Assembly (NCBI RefSeq): GCF_013343005.1
Contig: NZ_CP054491.1
Location: forward strand, 682,001 to 746,000
DNA length: 64,000 nucleotides
Direction: 5' to 3'
Source of the DNA: Candidatus Reidiella endopervernicosa
GTDB lineage: Bacteria > Pseudomonadota > Gammaproteobacteria > GCF-013343005
Numbering within the stretch: the first letter of the stretch is position 1; every line of letters starts with the position of its first letter. The translations under genes and the position numbers were made by a program. The notes below the pieces were generated by a model. The model saw nothing but the letters and a program-made list of their open reading frames with translations, searched no databases and was not told the origin of the DNA. Positions 17,241 through 26,979 of the stretch are shown piece by piece.

Positions 17241-17816
17241 ATGATGAAAAAGTCACTTTTTAGCAGTCTGGTTCTGGCCCTCGCCGTGGTGGCAACACCG
17301 GTAGCGGCAGAGGATTATGTGATTGACACCAAGGGGGCGCACGCCTCGGTGCAGTTCAAGATCAAACACCTCGGTTACAGCTGGCTCTATGGCCGTTTCA
17401 ACACCTTCGTCGGTGAATTCAGCTATGACGAGAAGCAACCAAACAGTGCCAAGATTTCGGTAACGATAGATACCGCCAGTCTCGACTCCAACCATGCCGA
17501 GCGTGATAAACATCTACGTGGTAGCGACTTCTTCGATGTGAAGAAGTATCCCAGGGCGAAGTTTGTCAGTACCTCCTATAAGGAGATGGGTGAGAAGGGG
17601 GAGCTGAAGGGTATTCTCACCCTGCGCGGTGTCACTAAACCAGTCACGATCGCAGTCAATCAGATCGGTGCCGGTGATGATCCGTGGGGTGGTTTCCGCC
17701 GTGGCTTTGCCGGCAGCACCACGATCACGCTGGCCGACTTCGGATTTACCTACAATCTCGGCCCCGCCTCACGCGAGGCTGAGATCATGCTCTCGATCGA
17801 GGGGATTCGGAAGTAA
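17241..17816 (+). CDS. YceI-family periplasmic lipid-binding protein
   Basis: A 191-residue lipocalin-like beta barrel with a signal peptide (MMKKSLFSSLVLALAVVATPVAA, cut before EDYVID). Family features include HASVQFKIKHLGYSWLYGRF, the AERDKHLRGSDFFDVKKYP segment, and LTLRGVTKPV. Members bind isoprenoids such as ubiquinone-8 precursors. Being last in the operon with cytochrome b561 is a common arrangement, which supports a role in quinone-linked redox chemistry. Confidence 0.95.
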   Translation: MMKKSLFSSLVLALAVVATPVAAEDYVIDTKGAHASVQFKIKHLGYSWLYGRFNTFVGEFSYDEKQPNSAKISVTIDTASLDSNHAERDKHLRGSDFFDVKKYPRAKFVSTSYKEMGEKGELKGILTLRGVTKPVTIAVNQIGAGDDPWGGFRRGFAGSTTITLADFGFTYNLGPASREAEIMLSIEGIRK

Positions 17817-17830
17817 CGATTACTTCGTAT

Positions 17831-17863
17831 CAGATGCCGGAGTCGAAAACGCCTCGGCATCTG
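17831..17863 (+). terminator. Possible stem-loop after yceI
   Basis: A nine-base stem CAGATGCCG / CGGCATCTG with a 15-base loop lies 15 bases past the yceI stop. There is no T-run after it, so it may be a weak terminator or an mRNA 3' stabiliser. Confidence 0.4.
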
Positions 17864-17975
17864 TCGAATACGGGTGCTGTTGGCAGAAGGGTCGCGCACG
17901 GTCCAATCTCATCACCGTGAAGTAGCGCTATACTCGGCAGGGTTATCGCCATGAGCGCACCGCTCAAGGGAAGTG

Positions 17976-18845
17976 ATGAGAACGGATAATAATGACGGCA
18001 GCTTTCTGCCCGACTTCTGCGAACGTGGCCGTGTGCTGGCGGTGGTGGTAGCGGCTGAGCTGTTTGCAATTGTACTAGCGCTGATGCTCCCATCGTTGAG
18101 CGGTGACCGTTGGAATGAGTTGGCACTGCTCTCGCTCTACATTCAGTGGATTGCACTCAGTAGTGCAGGGCTGCTCTGTCTGCTGCGTGGTTTAATCTCC
18201 AGGCTCGGTAATCGTCTTGCAGCCACTGCCAGCTATCTAGTGCTGCTGGTGGTAGTGGCGCTCTTTAGTGAGATCGCCTTTCAGGGGCTGCGTTTCTTCA
18301 CCATTGGGCTCTCACTGACAGTCCCCGACCATTTCGACTTCTGGAGTCGAAACTTCATTATTGGTGCGTTGCTGAGTGGCGCGATCCTGCGCTACTTCTA
18401 CGTGCAGCATCAGCTGCGGCAGAAACACCGCGCTGAGGCAGAGGCACGGCTCGAGGCGTTACAGGCACGCATTCGTCCCCACTTTCTCTTTAACAGCCTT
18501 AACACCGTTGCGGCATTGACTCGTACCCACCCTGCCGAGGCGGAGGCGGCGGTCCACGACCTGGCTGATCTGTTTCGCGCCACCCTCAAGGAGGGGCGTA
18601 CCCTGATCAATTTCGATGATGAGCTGGCGCTGGTGCGCAGTTATCTCGATATCGAACAGCTGCGTCTTGGCGATCGATTGCAGGTGGAGTGGTCGGTCGA
18701 TGGCTTGCCGGAGGGGCTACAGATTCCGCTGCTGACCCTGCAGCCGCTGGTGGAGAACGCCGTCTATCACGGCGTCGAGCCCCGTACCGATGGACGGGCT
18801 CGGTGCGAACTGATTGTGCGCTGGATGATGCGAGGTGCTGGGTGA
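17976..18845 (+). CDS. algZ: AlgZ/FimS-like LytS-family sensor kinase, C-terminus lost
   Basis: Membrane sensor with about four N-terminal helices (residues 20-145), a short coiled region (RQKHRAEAEARLEALQ) and a His_kinase (PF06580) domain with RIRPHFLFNSLNTVAALTR. The ATPase part starts (LTLQPLVENAVYHGVEP) but the frame leaves the family pattern after about 18800 and ends at 18845. The glycine-rich ATP-binding loops are therefore missing. I choose the ATG at 17976, preceded by AAGGGA. In Pseudomonas AlgZ (FimS) controls alginate and pili through AlgR. Here its partner gene downstream is decayed. Confidence 0.85.
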   Translation: MRTDNNDGSFLPDFCERGRVLAVVVAAELFAIVLALMLPSLSGDRWNELALLSLYIQWIALSSAGLLCLLRGLISRLGNRLAATASYLVLLVVVALFSEIAFQGLRFFTIGLSLTVPDHFDFWSRNFIIGALLSGAILRYFYVQHQLRQKHRAEAEARLEALQARIRPHFLFNSLNTVAALTRTHPAEAEAAVHDLADLFRATLKEGRTLINFDDELALVRSYLDIEQLRLGDRLQVEWSVDGLPEGLQIPLLTLQPLVENAVYHGVEPRTDGRARCELIVRWMMRGAG

Positions 18846-19773
18846 GTGCCTGCCTAACCCGTTGCCAGAGGTGAGCGTTGATCCGATGATGCCGATTCGT
18901 ATTGCCGAGCATCAAGGAGCGTCATTGCTCTCGACACGGTGAGGGCGATCGTACCACGCTAGTGAAGGCGTACTGGAGTTTGCGTCGTGCCGCACGTCTG
19001 AGGTCATAGTGCGATCCGTGAGATGTGAACGCACGTGGCGCGGTGCGCAACTGCGGGAACCGATTGATGAGCTGGGAGACACGGTGGTGAGGTGACGGCC
19101 GCCAACGATGCGAGTGCGCTGGACTGATGGTCGTCATGCGTGATCGCCGAGCACTGATAGCAGCCTACCGATACCGCGTATGCCGGGCATTAACGAGTCT
19201 GGAGCGCGCGTGCGCACAGCATTGCGCATGGGCTCGTAACTCGCACCTGCGGTGATCTTCACCGCCCGGTGAGCGACGCACTGGACGACTCTTGGATGCA
19301 CAGCGCGGACTGCGATTATCTGCCGCCTTGATCCGTCTCCAGAGCGAGATCGCGAAGAGCTGGCGGTGCACGAAACCGAGCGGTACCGCTTGGCGCTACA
19401 GGGGCTCGCAGGTGCATGGTGGCGTCAGTTATATCGCCGCGCAGGTATTGGAGATCGGCTGGACATTATCGCCGCTGCTCATTGAGTCGGTTTGGTGTCG
19501 TATCATCGAGATCACATACGTCAGGATCACCTTCTTACCTACACACGGCGAGGAGATGGCGATCGAGGGAGCCGACTGAAAGCAGCGTTGGAGCCTCGCG
19601 AGCTATTAGTGCGCGCTTTGCCGGGTCGCACCGGCAATCAGTCACGGCGCTGAGAGAATTGCCGGGATGGAGCCCGATGGTGAAGGGCATCGAGCGTTAC
19701 TTGCGAATGTTAGGTTCGAACCGCGGTGACGACACCTGGCGGAGATACGCAAGCTGCTTAAGGCAATGGGCTA
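18846..19773 (+). pseudogene. algR: Decayed algZ tail and algR response regulator relic
   Basis: No long frame exists, but fragments in changing frames follow the order of an AlgR/LytTR regulator. They include LIDELGD near 19058, EVTAANDASALD near 19095, RMPGIN near 19177, PAVIFTA near 19247 and ELAVHETERYRLAL near 19360. The LytTR part has THGEEMAIEG (about 19542), RFAGSHRQSVTALRE (about 19615), EPDGEGHRALLANVRFEPR (about 19670) and RHLAEIRKLLKAMG ending at a TAA near 19773. The many shifts show a long-dead gene. The position between algZ and hemC is that of algR in Pseudomonas. Confidence 0.8.
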
Positions 19774-20249
19774 ACGGCCGCCTCGCGACTGCGAAGTTTC
19801 TTGCGCGCCTTGTCGATCTCAATGTCGAGATCGGCGCCGAAGTACTCGATAGCACCACCGATACCGCGTATCCGCTTCACCAGCTCACGACCGCGCGGGT
19901 CGAGCAGCAGCATGGTGGGCGTCATGTTGATATCGTACTGCTGCGCGAGGCTTGCGGGGTCGCTCTTTCGACCTTCAAAGTCGGTTATGGTGTCGTACTC
20001 ATCGAGATCGACATTACGCAGGATCACCTTGTCGGTATAATCGCCGCTGATCATCATCGGCTTGAGGATCTCTTCATCGAGCAGATCACAGAAGGGGCAG
20101 TGCGCCGCACTGAAGACCAGCAGGATAGGCAGCCCCTGGGCGCGAGCATTAGCGGCATCGGCCTGTAGGTTCTGCGCCGGCGTCAGTTCAACGGCGGCGG
20201 CCTGCAGAGAGATCAGTAACGATAGGATCGGTATCAGTAACAGCCGCAC
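19758..20249 (-). CDS. Periplasmic thioredoxin-like protein (SoxW-like)
   Basis: A 163-residue protein with a signal peptide (MRLLLIPILSLLISLQAAAV) and a thioredoxin fold with active site AHCPFCDLLDEEIL (CPFC). The cis-proline strand is MTPTMLLLDPRGRELV. It is probably a periplasmic thiol:disulfide protein; family members include SoxW and DsbE-like proteins. It runs against hemC and its end overlaps the last bases of the algR relic. Confidence 0.88.
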   Translation of the reverse strand: MRLLLIPILSLLISLQAAAVELTPAQNLQADAANARAQGLPILLVFSAAHCPFCDLLDEEILKPMMISGDYTDKVILRNVDLDEYDTITDFEGRKSDPASLAQQYDINMTPTMLLLDPRGRELVKRIRGIGGAIEYFGADLDIEIDKARKKLRSREAAVSPLP

Positions 20250-20372
20250 GTGTAGGCTCCATTGCCAGTTCGGTGGTTGAGATTAGTGTATTAATGGTGG
20301 TCGGATAGCGGTGCGCTGTCCATAGAGAAAAACCCGAATATTCACATTTACTAACAGAGCGGAACGAGACGA

Positions 20373-21302
20373 ATGAGCGACATCCTGCGTATTGCCACCC
20401 GAAAGAGCCCACTTGCCCTCTGGCAGGCCTACTATGTGCGCGACCGCCTGCAGGAGGCGCACCCCGGTATTGAGATCGAGCTGGTGAAGATGAGCACCCA
20501 GGGCGACAAGATTCTCGACACACCGCTTGCCAAGGTGGGCGGCAAGGGGCTGTTTGTGAAGGAGCTGGAGCAGGGGATGATGGAGGGCAGTGCCGATATC
20601 GCCGTCCACTCGATGAAGGATGTGCCGGTTGAGCTACCCGAGGGGCTGCACATCTCCACCATCTGCCCGCGTGAAGATCCTCGCGATGCCTTCGTCTCAA
20701 ACAAATTTAATAGCCTCAATGAGCTTCCGCAGGGGGCGTGTGTCGGCACCTCCAGCCTGCGCCGACAGGCCCAGTTGCGAGAGCTGCGTCCAGATCTGGA
20801 ACTGCGCGACCTGCGCGGTAACGTCAACACCCGCTTGAAGAAGCTCGATGATGGTGAATACGATGCCATCATCCTCGCCTGTGCCGGTCTGATCCGTCTG
20901 GAGATGGGTGAGCGCATTAAAGAGGCGCTGGAGCCGGAGCAGATGCTACCTGCCGTCGCACAGGGTGCGGTCGGTATCGAGTGTCGTGTCGACGATGAGC
21001 GGGTTAATGCCCTGCTGGCACCGCTGCACGATGAGAAGACTGCGATCCGTGTCACCGCCGAGCGTGCCATGAATGCCCGCCTTGAGGGGGGGTGTCAGGT
21101 GCCGATCGGTGGTCACGCCGTACTCGATCACGGTGTGATCGTGATGCACGCGCTGGTTGGTCGCCCCGACGGCTCCGAGGTGGTACGCGGTAATATCAGC
21201 GGCCGTCCCGAGGACGCCGAGGAGTTGGGTCAGGTGCTGGCTGATGATCTGCTCTCACGTGGTGCCGGTGAGATTCTCAAAGAGGTCTACGCGCAATCGT
21301 AA
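20373..21302 (+). CDS. hemC: Porphobilinogen deaminase
   Basis: Joins four porphobilinogen units into hydroxymethylbilane in haem and sirohaem synthesis. The protein is 309 residues, the expected length. Characteristic segments are [40 protein letters not shown] and RGNVNTRL. The dipyrromethane-cofactor cysteine lies in [13 protein letters not shown]. It is the first gene of a hemC-hemD pair and overlaps hemD by one base (TAATG). Confidence 0.98.
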   Translation: MSDILRIATRKSPLALWQAYYVRDRLQEAHPGIEIELVKMSTQGDKILDTPLAKVGGKGLFVKELEQGMMEGSADIAVHSMKDVPVELPEGLHISTICPREDPRDAFVSNKFNSLNELPQGACVGTSSLRRQAQLRELRPDLELRDLRGNVNTRLKKLDDGEYDAIILACAGLIRLEMGERIKEALEPEQMLPAVAQGAVGIECRVDDERVNALLAPLHDEKTAIRVTAERAMNARLEGGCQVPIGGHAVLDHGVIVMHALVGRPDGSEVVRGNISGRPEDAEELGQVLADDLLSRGAGEILKEVYAQS

Positions 21303-22066
21303 TGGGCAACGAACTCGAAGGGCGCACCATCGTCGTCACCCGTCCCGTCAATCAGGCGGAGGGGCTTTGCAAGTTGATCGAGGTACATGGCGGTACCGCC
21401 TTCCGCTTCCCAACGCAGCAGATCCTGCCGCCAGAGGATAGCGGTGAGATTGATGAAGCACTGATGGATTTCCCAGAGACCGATATCGCGCTGTTCGTCA
21501 GCCCCAATGCGGTTGAGTACACTATGCTGCTAGCAGAGGCCCACGACGAACTCCTCGAAGGCCCGGTTTTCGGTGCTGTAGGCCGCACTACCAAAAAGGC
21601 ACTCGAGGCCCACGGTATCGAAGTCGCTATTCTCCCCGAAGAGCGTTTCGACAGTGAAGGTATGCTCGCCACGCCTGAGCTGAACGATGTTGAAGGAAAG
21701 ACCATCACTATCTTCCGTGGCAATAGTGGTCGCGAACTGCTCGCTGAAACCCTTGAAGCGCGTGGTGCGGAGGTGAGTTACGTTGAGTGCTATCGTCGTG
21801 TAAAACCGAAGAGCGATCCATCGGAACTACTCGAAAAACTGAATAGCGGCGAGATCGATACCATTACCGTCACCAGTGGTGAGGGATTGGAGAATCTGGT
21901 TGAGATGGCGGGTGATGAAGGACGCGATGCACTGACAAAAACAGAGCTGACTGTGGTCAGCCCGCGGATTGCAGAGATCGCAAAAGAGTTGGGTTTTGCT
22001 TCGATCACCACGGCTGAAGGTGCAGCGGATGAGCGGGTATTGATCTCACTGGTGAATGCAGGCTAA
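21302..22066 (+). CDS. hemD: Uroporphyrinogen-III synthase
   Basis: Cyclises and inverts ring D of hydroxymethylbilane to form uroporphyrinogen III. The 254-residue protein has the two-domain HemD pattern with GRTIVVTRPVNQAEGLCKLI at the start, ALFVSPNAVEY in the middle and DTITVTSGEGLENL later. Its start overlaps the hemC stop, so the two are coupled. The hemX and hemY genes that usually follow are absent here; a convergent gene lies next instead. Confidence 0.95.
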   Translation: MGNELEGRTIVVTRPVNQAEGLCKLIEVHGGTAFRFPTQQILPPEDSGEIDEALMDFPETDIALFVSPNAVEYTMLLAEAHDELLEGPVFGAVGRTTKKALEAHGIEVAILPEERFDSEGMLATPELNDVEGKTITIFRGNSGRELLAETLEARGAEVSYVECYRRVKPKSDPSELLEKLNSGEIDTITVTSGEGLENLVEMAGDEGRDALTKTELTVVSPRIAEIAKELGFASITTAEGAADERVLISLVNAG

Positions 22067-22810
22067 TCCGTTTAGCTCAATAACAGAGAGGCTACAGCAC
22101 TCACCTCTCGCATCGTTGGGTGCGTGGCTGAACAGGTAGTGGATCTCCTCCAGTGAGTCTTCAATAACCAGCGGCATGTTCTTCGCGTAAATGCTGAGCA
22201 GTATCACCCCGTTGATGGTGGAGTCTGTTTCAGATGCACCTCTCAGGCGTCGGGTAATGGCGGTGTTTACAGTTTGCAGATTTTTATACAAAGCGTGCAG
22301 ATTGTTGAGAGTAAAGTCCGGCTCGTCTCCCTCTCTGGATTTGAAATATTGCGACAGCAGATAGGCAGAGGTTGCTCTGTAGATAGTCTCCTCTTCGGTG
22401 GCTAGTGGGAGATGAAAGCGCGCCATAGGCCGTAGAAACAGGGTGTGTGGACAGCCGCTGGTGGCCATTAACAAACCGGCCAGAGATCCTATCCCCCTCT
22501 GAAATGTTGTCTCCTGAGAATATCTTCTCTCACTCGTTGTGACCTCTAGCTGAACCTCGTCGTATGAGGTTACATTTTCAAAGCGCACCACGGTGCTGGC
22601 GATATTAGCGGTCAGCGGACAGTAGGGGTGTGTCTCTGCAGTGAGGGGACAGTTCGGGCACTGTTCATAATCGAGTTTGGCCCACACTGGTAATGGCTCG
22701 GGGTCGTCACCGTTTGCTATCGGCTCAAGGGTTTCCGCATCCAGCTGAAGGTTGAACTCTTCACTGCATTTGTGGGATGAAAACGAGTAGTGAATAGTGA
22801 TGTTGTTCAT
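22046..22810 (-). CDS. Conserved hypothetical protein with Cys cluster (possibly DUF6901)
   Basis: About 254 residues from the ATG at 22810 (MNNITIHYSFSSHKC). It contains YEQCPNCPLTAETHPYCPL, four closely spaced cysteines or histidines that could bind a metal, and later GCPHTLFLRPMARFHLPLA and EETIYRATSAYLL. I recall such proteins as a family of unknown function (perhaps DUF6901), but the name is uncertain. It overlaps the hemD end by about 20 bases in the convergent direction. No role can be given. Confidence 0.65.
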   Translation of the reverse strand: MNNITIHYSFSSHKCSEEFNLQLDAETLEPIANGDDPEPLPVWAKLDYEQCPNCPLTAETHPYCPLTANIASTVVRFENVTSYDEVQLEVTTSERRYSQETTFQRGIGSLAGLLMATSGCPHTLFLRPMARFHLPLATEEETIYRATSAYLLSQYFKSREGDEPDFTLNNLHALYKNLQTVNTAITRRLRGASETDSTINGVILLSIYAKNMPLVIEDSLEEIHYLFSHAPNDARGECCSLSVIELNGLACIHQ

Positions 22811-23039
22811 TATGTTATAGGCATATGGCTGAAAAAATAGTCTCGAATGATGGCTAACCTGAACAAGCAGCGACACGTGGCATCGCAGGCTCTCTCATCG
22901 GAGTATAGCCACTAGATAGTGAATATCCTGATGCAGGCTTACTACTGCTTGGGCCTGGGTGAAGTTGGTGCAGAGATAGAGAGTAGTCGTCTGCGTTGAA
23001 AGCTTGGTTGATCTTCTGCAGTCTGCTGTTGATCGATAT

Positions 23040-23804
23040 TTAGCCGGGCTGGCAGCGTTGGAATGTCTGATCAACCTTAAGCTCTCTGCTGTCGGGTGGA
23101 AAAGGTGATGCGCCTCGCTCAATGCTTGGACAGTAGAGATCGTAAGTTAATTCGATCTCGTTGATCTCCATCTCCCGGATGCTGCGTTGAAGCAGCTCTC
23201 GATGATGCTGCGGGCGCTCACTGTTGGGATTGATATTCTCCATAGGCCTTCGGTATTCACCCTTATAACCAAGAAATTGACATACTTTGGTTGCGGCTGA
23301 TTGATCTCGCACAAAGTTAACTACAAGAAGATCGGCGGGCCTGTCAGAAAAATATGAGAGGACAAACAGATGGTAATCATTTCTTTGTTCTATCCAGGAT
23401 TTAATTGCCTCTTTTGATGTGTCCCATTTGGGGCCGGTATGGTAATTCTGGCGTGTCCTCTTTCTGTGTTCTATATGAGCTAAGCGACTGTAAATCCAGC
23501 TCTCGAGATCACGTACATTGAGGATGAATTTCGATTTTGGAAATAATTGATCAAGTGCGACCATGTCTATTGGAATGTCATCGCTAAAGCAGTCATATTT
23601 TTTCAGTACGGATTGGTTGTTGTGATCCCTCCACTTGTTGCCGTGATAGGAGGGGTGCCCAAGAGATTCAAAGAGTGTATGTAGTGACGTTGAAGCGCTC
23701 TTATTGAAGCCGATCGCAAAAACTTTTTTATTTCTGATGCCGTTTCGATTTAAAAAACGACGTATGGTGATAGTTGCCTTTCTGGCAACTTCCTGGAAGT
23801 TCAT
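23040..23804 (-). CDS. Sulfotransferase-family protein
   Basis: A 254-residue protein with the 5'-phosphosulfate-binding loop near residues 30-40 (VFAIGFNKSASTSLHTLF) and the later 3'-phosphate region NVRDLESWIYSRL. It resembles sulfotransferases of the small bacterial group. The substrate is unknown; targets could be a carbohydrate or lipid. It is isolated from the sulfate-activation gene cysC by 20 kb. The frame is complete and moderately A+T-rich. Confidence 0.85.
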   Translation of the reverse strand: MNFQEVARKATITIRRFLNRNGIRNKKVFAIGFNKSASTSLHTLFESLGHPSYHGNKWRDHNNQSVLKKYDCFSDDIPIDMVALDQLFPKSKFILNVRDLESWIYSRLAHIEHRKRTRQNYHTGPKWDTSKEAIKSWIEQRNDYHLFVLSYFSDRPADLLVVNFVRDQSAATKVCQFLGYKGEYRRPMENINPNSERPQHHRELLQRSIREMEINEIELTYDLYCPSIERGASPFPPDSRELKVDQTFQRCQPG

Positions 23805-23997
23805 TTGTGTTCCTCTACAGCCGCTAAAGCTTTCATGAATATCTGCTTGTAATAGTTACAGTGAGTTATGGTTTGAGTGATGTATGTCTTGAAAGCGTGG
23901 TGGTTGGATGAGGATTGTTTGTGCTTTTTTCTCTGCGACGATTAGAGCGAAGCTGAATCGGCTTGGCAAGTCACCCTGATGTGCATGCAGGTGAGGA

Positions 23998-24435
23998 TCA
24001 GCTATTGTTGGCGGATGTAGAGTGTGGCAGTAATGATGAGATAAGATCGCTCTTACCACCTTGCAGGACCTTGAGTAGCTCGGTGCGTGCAACCTCCCGG
24101 TTGACATCGTGACTGGCGACAAACGCAATCAGTGCTTCGAATTTATCTCTTTTATCTTCGCCACGCTCTGAGAGATCTCTACGATCACCAAAGAGGTCCA
24201 TCAGGGTTGAGCCGCAGGGACAGTTCCTGAATACCTCGACGATCAGTGTACCGTCATCGTCCTGAGACTGTTTAAGGCCGGTTTTGGTTTTATGGATGCT
24301 CTCTGTCTCGGCGAGGAACTGTTCGGCCGACTCAAACACACGACCACAGGTCTCGCAACGCTTGGGAAATGAGGAGTCTGCGAGGGCCTGTAGTCCCTTG
24401 AACAGCTCGTGTGAAAATCGTTCGTCATCGACCAT
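23998..24435 (-). CDS. Conserved hypothetical Zn-ribbon-like protein
   Basis: A 145-residue soluble protein with CETCGRVFESAEQFLAET and a second cysteine pair NCPCGSTLMDLF, suggesting a zinc site made of CxxC and CxC motifs. The C-terminal half (RTELLKVLQGGKSDLI) is helical. I have a weak memory of similar proteins in other gammaproteobacteria, without known function. It stands alone. Confidence 0.65.
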   Translation of the reverse strand: MVDDERFSHELFKGLQALADSSFPKRCETCGRVFESAEQFLAETESIHKTKTGLKQSQDDDGTLIVEVFRNCPCGSTLMDLFGDRRDLSERGEDKRDKFEALIAFVASHDVNREVARTELLKVLQGGKSDLISSLLPHSTSANNS

Positions 24436-24555
24436 GGGCGCCTGGCTCTCTCACTGTGCATCCACTGAGTATATGCACGATAGCGTGGTTATCTAGTCGA
24501 ATATTTATGGGTGTATTTTCAATCTTGGTATGAAATCAGCTGTCTGCTGTTGGGT

Positions 24556-25417
24556 CTACTTACAGCGAAAGGGCCAGATGCGTTTGGCCGTGGCGGGGAC
24601 AAGAGTGTTGTCTCGCTTGAAATAGGCAACAGGAATCCGCTTTTGGCTGCTGGGTAGTTCGACCATTGAGGGAGTGTCGTAGGGTGGTTGGTCGCGGTAG
24701 AAAGCGACAGGATCCATGAAGTAACCATCTTTGGGGGTCACGACGACACCATCGTGTGCCCAATCTGGAGATTGGCTGTAGAGGATAGCGAAGTGGAGTG
24801 CGTCTCGGCGCACCCGGCGACCCATTTTTCCGCTGTTGGATATCATGCCGATATCATCGCCCATCTTGACCTTGGTGCCGACAGGCAGCGGCGACATATT
24901 GAGCAGGTGGGTGTATTGGGAATAGGTCCAGTAGGGGAGGCCGGTCTGCTCGGGTGTGTGACGAAGCATTACCTCAATCCCTTTGCGATTACCGTCGTTC
25001 ATAAAGCGGCCAACCACCATGCCATTGGCCACCGCAATGACGAGTGTTCCTCTGGGCTGTGGTATGTCGATTCCTTTATGCAGTGCTGCTCTGCCACCTC
25101 GTTTGTAGGTGTAGTCGATTGCCCACTGCTCGCTGTCGATTTCGGGACAGTTACCGTTGTTAATGAAATCGGGTTGCAGCCCCGTCTCAACGACGCCGTG
25201 TCTTCTGTATGGCAACGTTCTTCTTGCCGCTGCCACCGCGATACTTACCAACCATCTTGCGAATATCGTCACTGATCTGACTGGCATCAACGTAACCAGG
25301 GAGGGATGGACAGATATCACAGGGCGTCAGCACGCGCTTCTTACCCTCTCGTTCGGCATGTACCTGAAATGCAGATGTCATGAGCGTGAGAGCAGCAAGA
25401 ACAAGGAGGGTTCTCAT
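24556..25417 (-). pseudogene. M23 family metallopeptidase with frameshift
   Basis: The N-terminal part (25417-25187) has a signal peptide (MRTLLVLAALTLMTSAFQVHA) and a helical linker ending VAIQKTRRR. The second part, in another frame from about 25200, continues GVVETGLQPDFINNGNCPEI and holds the peptidase domain: HKGIDIPQPRGTLVIAVANG, GTKVKMGDDIGMI and ALHFAILY. The two fit one secreted LytM-type endopeptidase of about 285 residues. The frames part near 25190-25200; this is not an obvious homopolymer. It may be a real frameshift or a sequence error. Confidence 0.8.
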
Positions 25418-25433
25418 GTTGCTTCTATGTGGT

Positions 25434-26126
25434 TCAATCGATCAAGTGCAGGGTATCAACCAGCTCATTGGTATCACCCTCCTTTACAGGAAAGTGCTCG
25501 GCGAGAAGTTCGCCGCCGCGAAGAATTCCGTCGCGCAGACCCTGCGCAGGCTGTTTGTTGCTAAAGCCACCGATGATCGTGTCGCATACCGCCTGCCAGT
25601 CACTCTGGTTGAGTTTGCTATTGATCGTATCGTCACCGACGACATGCACCATATGCTCGTAGAGTGAGACATAGATCAGAATGCCGGTGGCATCCTCGGT
25701 ATTGCGAATCTTGAGTTGTTGGAAGCTCTCACGTGCACGCTTCTCGACCTCATCCTGCATCTCAGCTTTTGATATGAGTGGAAGACGCAAGATTGGGAAG
25801 TGGCTGGCGAGTGCAATACCGATAAAGAAGGTAACTATCAGTATGAGCAGCACGATGGGAAGGCTGACGATGAGCGCCGGTCCGCTGCTCCACGCCTGTG
25901 TCGAATCGCTTATCCCCTGAAATGCGTACCAGCAGCATGAAAGCGACAGAAGAGAGAAGAGGAAGGCGAAGAGATCCTCAGAGCGGTCATATCGACCGGA
26001 GACGGTGGCCACCACTGGCACGATCTCGCCGGAGGTCTTCGATTCGACCTCGGCGATGGTCGCCTCGATCTGGCCGATCTCATCCTGGGAGAAGAGTGTT
26101 TTTGCGCTTTTTATTGTCATTACCAT
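25434..26126 (-). CDS. TPM-domain membrane protein
   Basis: About 230 residues from the ATG at 26126 (MVMTIKSAKTLFSQDEIGQI). The TPM fold is split: an N-terminal part (IEATIAEVESKTSGEIVPVVA), two membrane segments (about 52-110), and a C-terminal part (ATGILIYVSLYEHMVHVVGD). Proteins of this kind are always found next to a YgcG-type TPM protein, as here. The start codon overlaps the stop of the upstream gene (ATGGTAATG), so the pair is coupled. Confidence 0.88.
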   Translation of the reverse strand: MVMTIKSAKTLFSQDEIGQIEATIAEVESKTSGEIVPVVATVSGRYDRSEDLFAFLFSLLSLSCCWYAFQGISDSTQAWSSGPALIVSLPIVLLILIVTFFIGIALASHFPILRLPLISKAEMQDEVEKRARESFQQLKIRNTEDATGILIYVSLYEHMVHVVGDDTINSKLNQSDWQAVCDTIIGGFSNKQPAQGLRDGILRGGELLAEHFPVKEGDTNELVDTLHLID

Positions 26127-26857
26127 GATCCTGTTGCTCCACCACCGCCTGAGGAACCGCCACCAAATCCGCCACCGCTGCCTGAACCGGCATTGCGCAG
26201 GATGAAGAAGAGCAGCAGGCCGAATGCGACGATCAGTGCCCAGGCCCACCCTTTACGACCGGTTTTAAACAGATTGATGATGAGTAGAACAAAGCCGATC
26301 AGACCGCCGATCACCAGCGGCCAGAAGTACCAGGGCGCCGTTGCTTTGGGTAGCCCGAGGCCACGCGCCATCGCATTGAGACCGCGAACGCCATCGGCGA
26401 TGCCGGTCGGGAAGTCACCGCGTTTGAAGGCGGGAACGATCAGTTCGTCCATCACCTGTTCGGCCTCATAGTCGTGCTGGCCTCCCCAATCTTTTCCCAG
26501 TTCAATGCGTGCCTTGCGATCACCCTCGGAGATGAGCAGCAAGATGCCGTAGTTTCGATCCTGCCAGCCGATACCCCAGTGGTCGAAGAGGGCTGCGGCA
26601 TACTCTTCAATAGTGTGGGTAATGGCATCTTGGGATGAGAGCGAGGCGATGGTGACGACATAGAGTGGTACCTGCTCTTCACTGAGCAGTGCCGAGGCGG
26701 TGGCATCGATACGTTCGCCGGTTGCCTGGTTGATCAGGCCTGCACCATCCACATAGTAGTGCTCAGAGGGTGGTTTATCGGGAAAGGTGATGGCCGAGGC
26801 GCCGAGCGGCGCGAGGAGTAGAAACAGTGAGGCGAGTGCTGAAACGATGTGCTTCAT
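26120..26857 (-). CDS. TPM-domain protein with Gly-rich tail (YgcG-like)
   Basis: About 245 residues with a signal peptide (MKHIVSALASLFLLLAPLGASA), an extracytoplasmic TPM domain (YYVDGAGLINQATGERIDA … YGILLLISEGDRKARIELG), two C-terminal membrane segments and a Gly/Ser-rich end (GGGFGGGSSGGGGATGSW). The homologues are linked to membrane protein repair or photosystem assembly, but the bacterial role is uncertain. I start at 26857 rather than at the longer frame, as the signal peptide begins there. Confidence 0.9.
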   Translation of the reverse strand: MKHIVSALASLFLLLAPLGASAITFPDKPPSEHYYVDGAGLINQATGERIDATASALLSEEQVPLYVVTIASLSSQDAITHTIEEYAAALFDHWGIGWQDRNYGILLLISEGDRKARIELGKDWGGQHDYEAEQVMDELIVPAFKRGDFPTGIADGVRGLNAMARGLGLPKATAPWYFWPLVIGGLIGFVLLIINLFKTGRKGWAWALIVAFGLLLFFILRNAGSGSGGGFGGGSSGGGGATGSW

Positions 26858-26979
26858 AGTAGTGATTCCGTTCTTTGCCTTATTGAAGTCGCAGAATTGG
26901 TTTTGCTGGGAGAAGCTCAGCTTTGGACGATAACACAACGCCAGAGAGTGGTGAGCCGCGATCTGCGCGGTGTAGGTGG

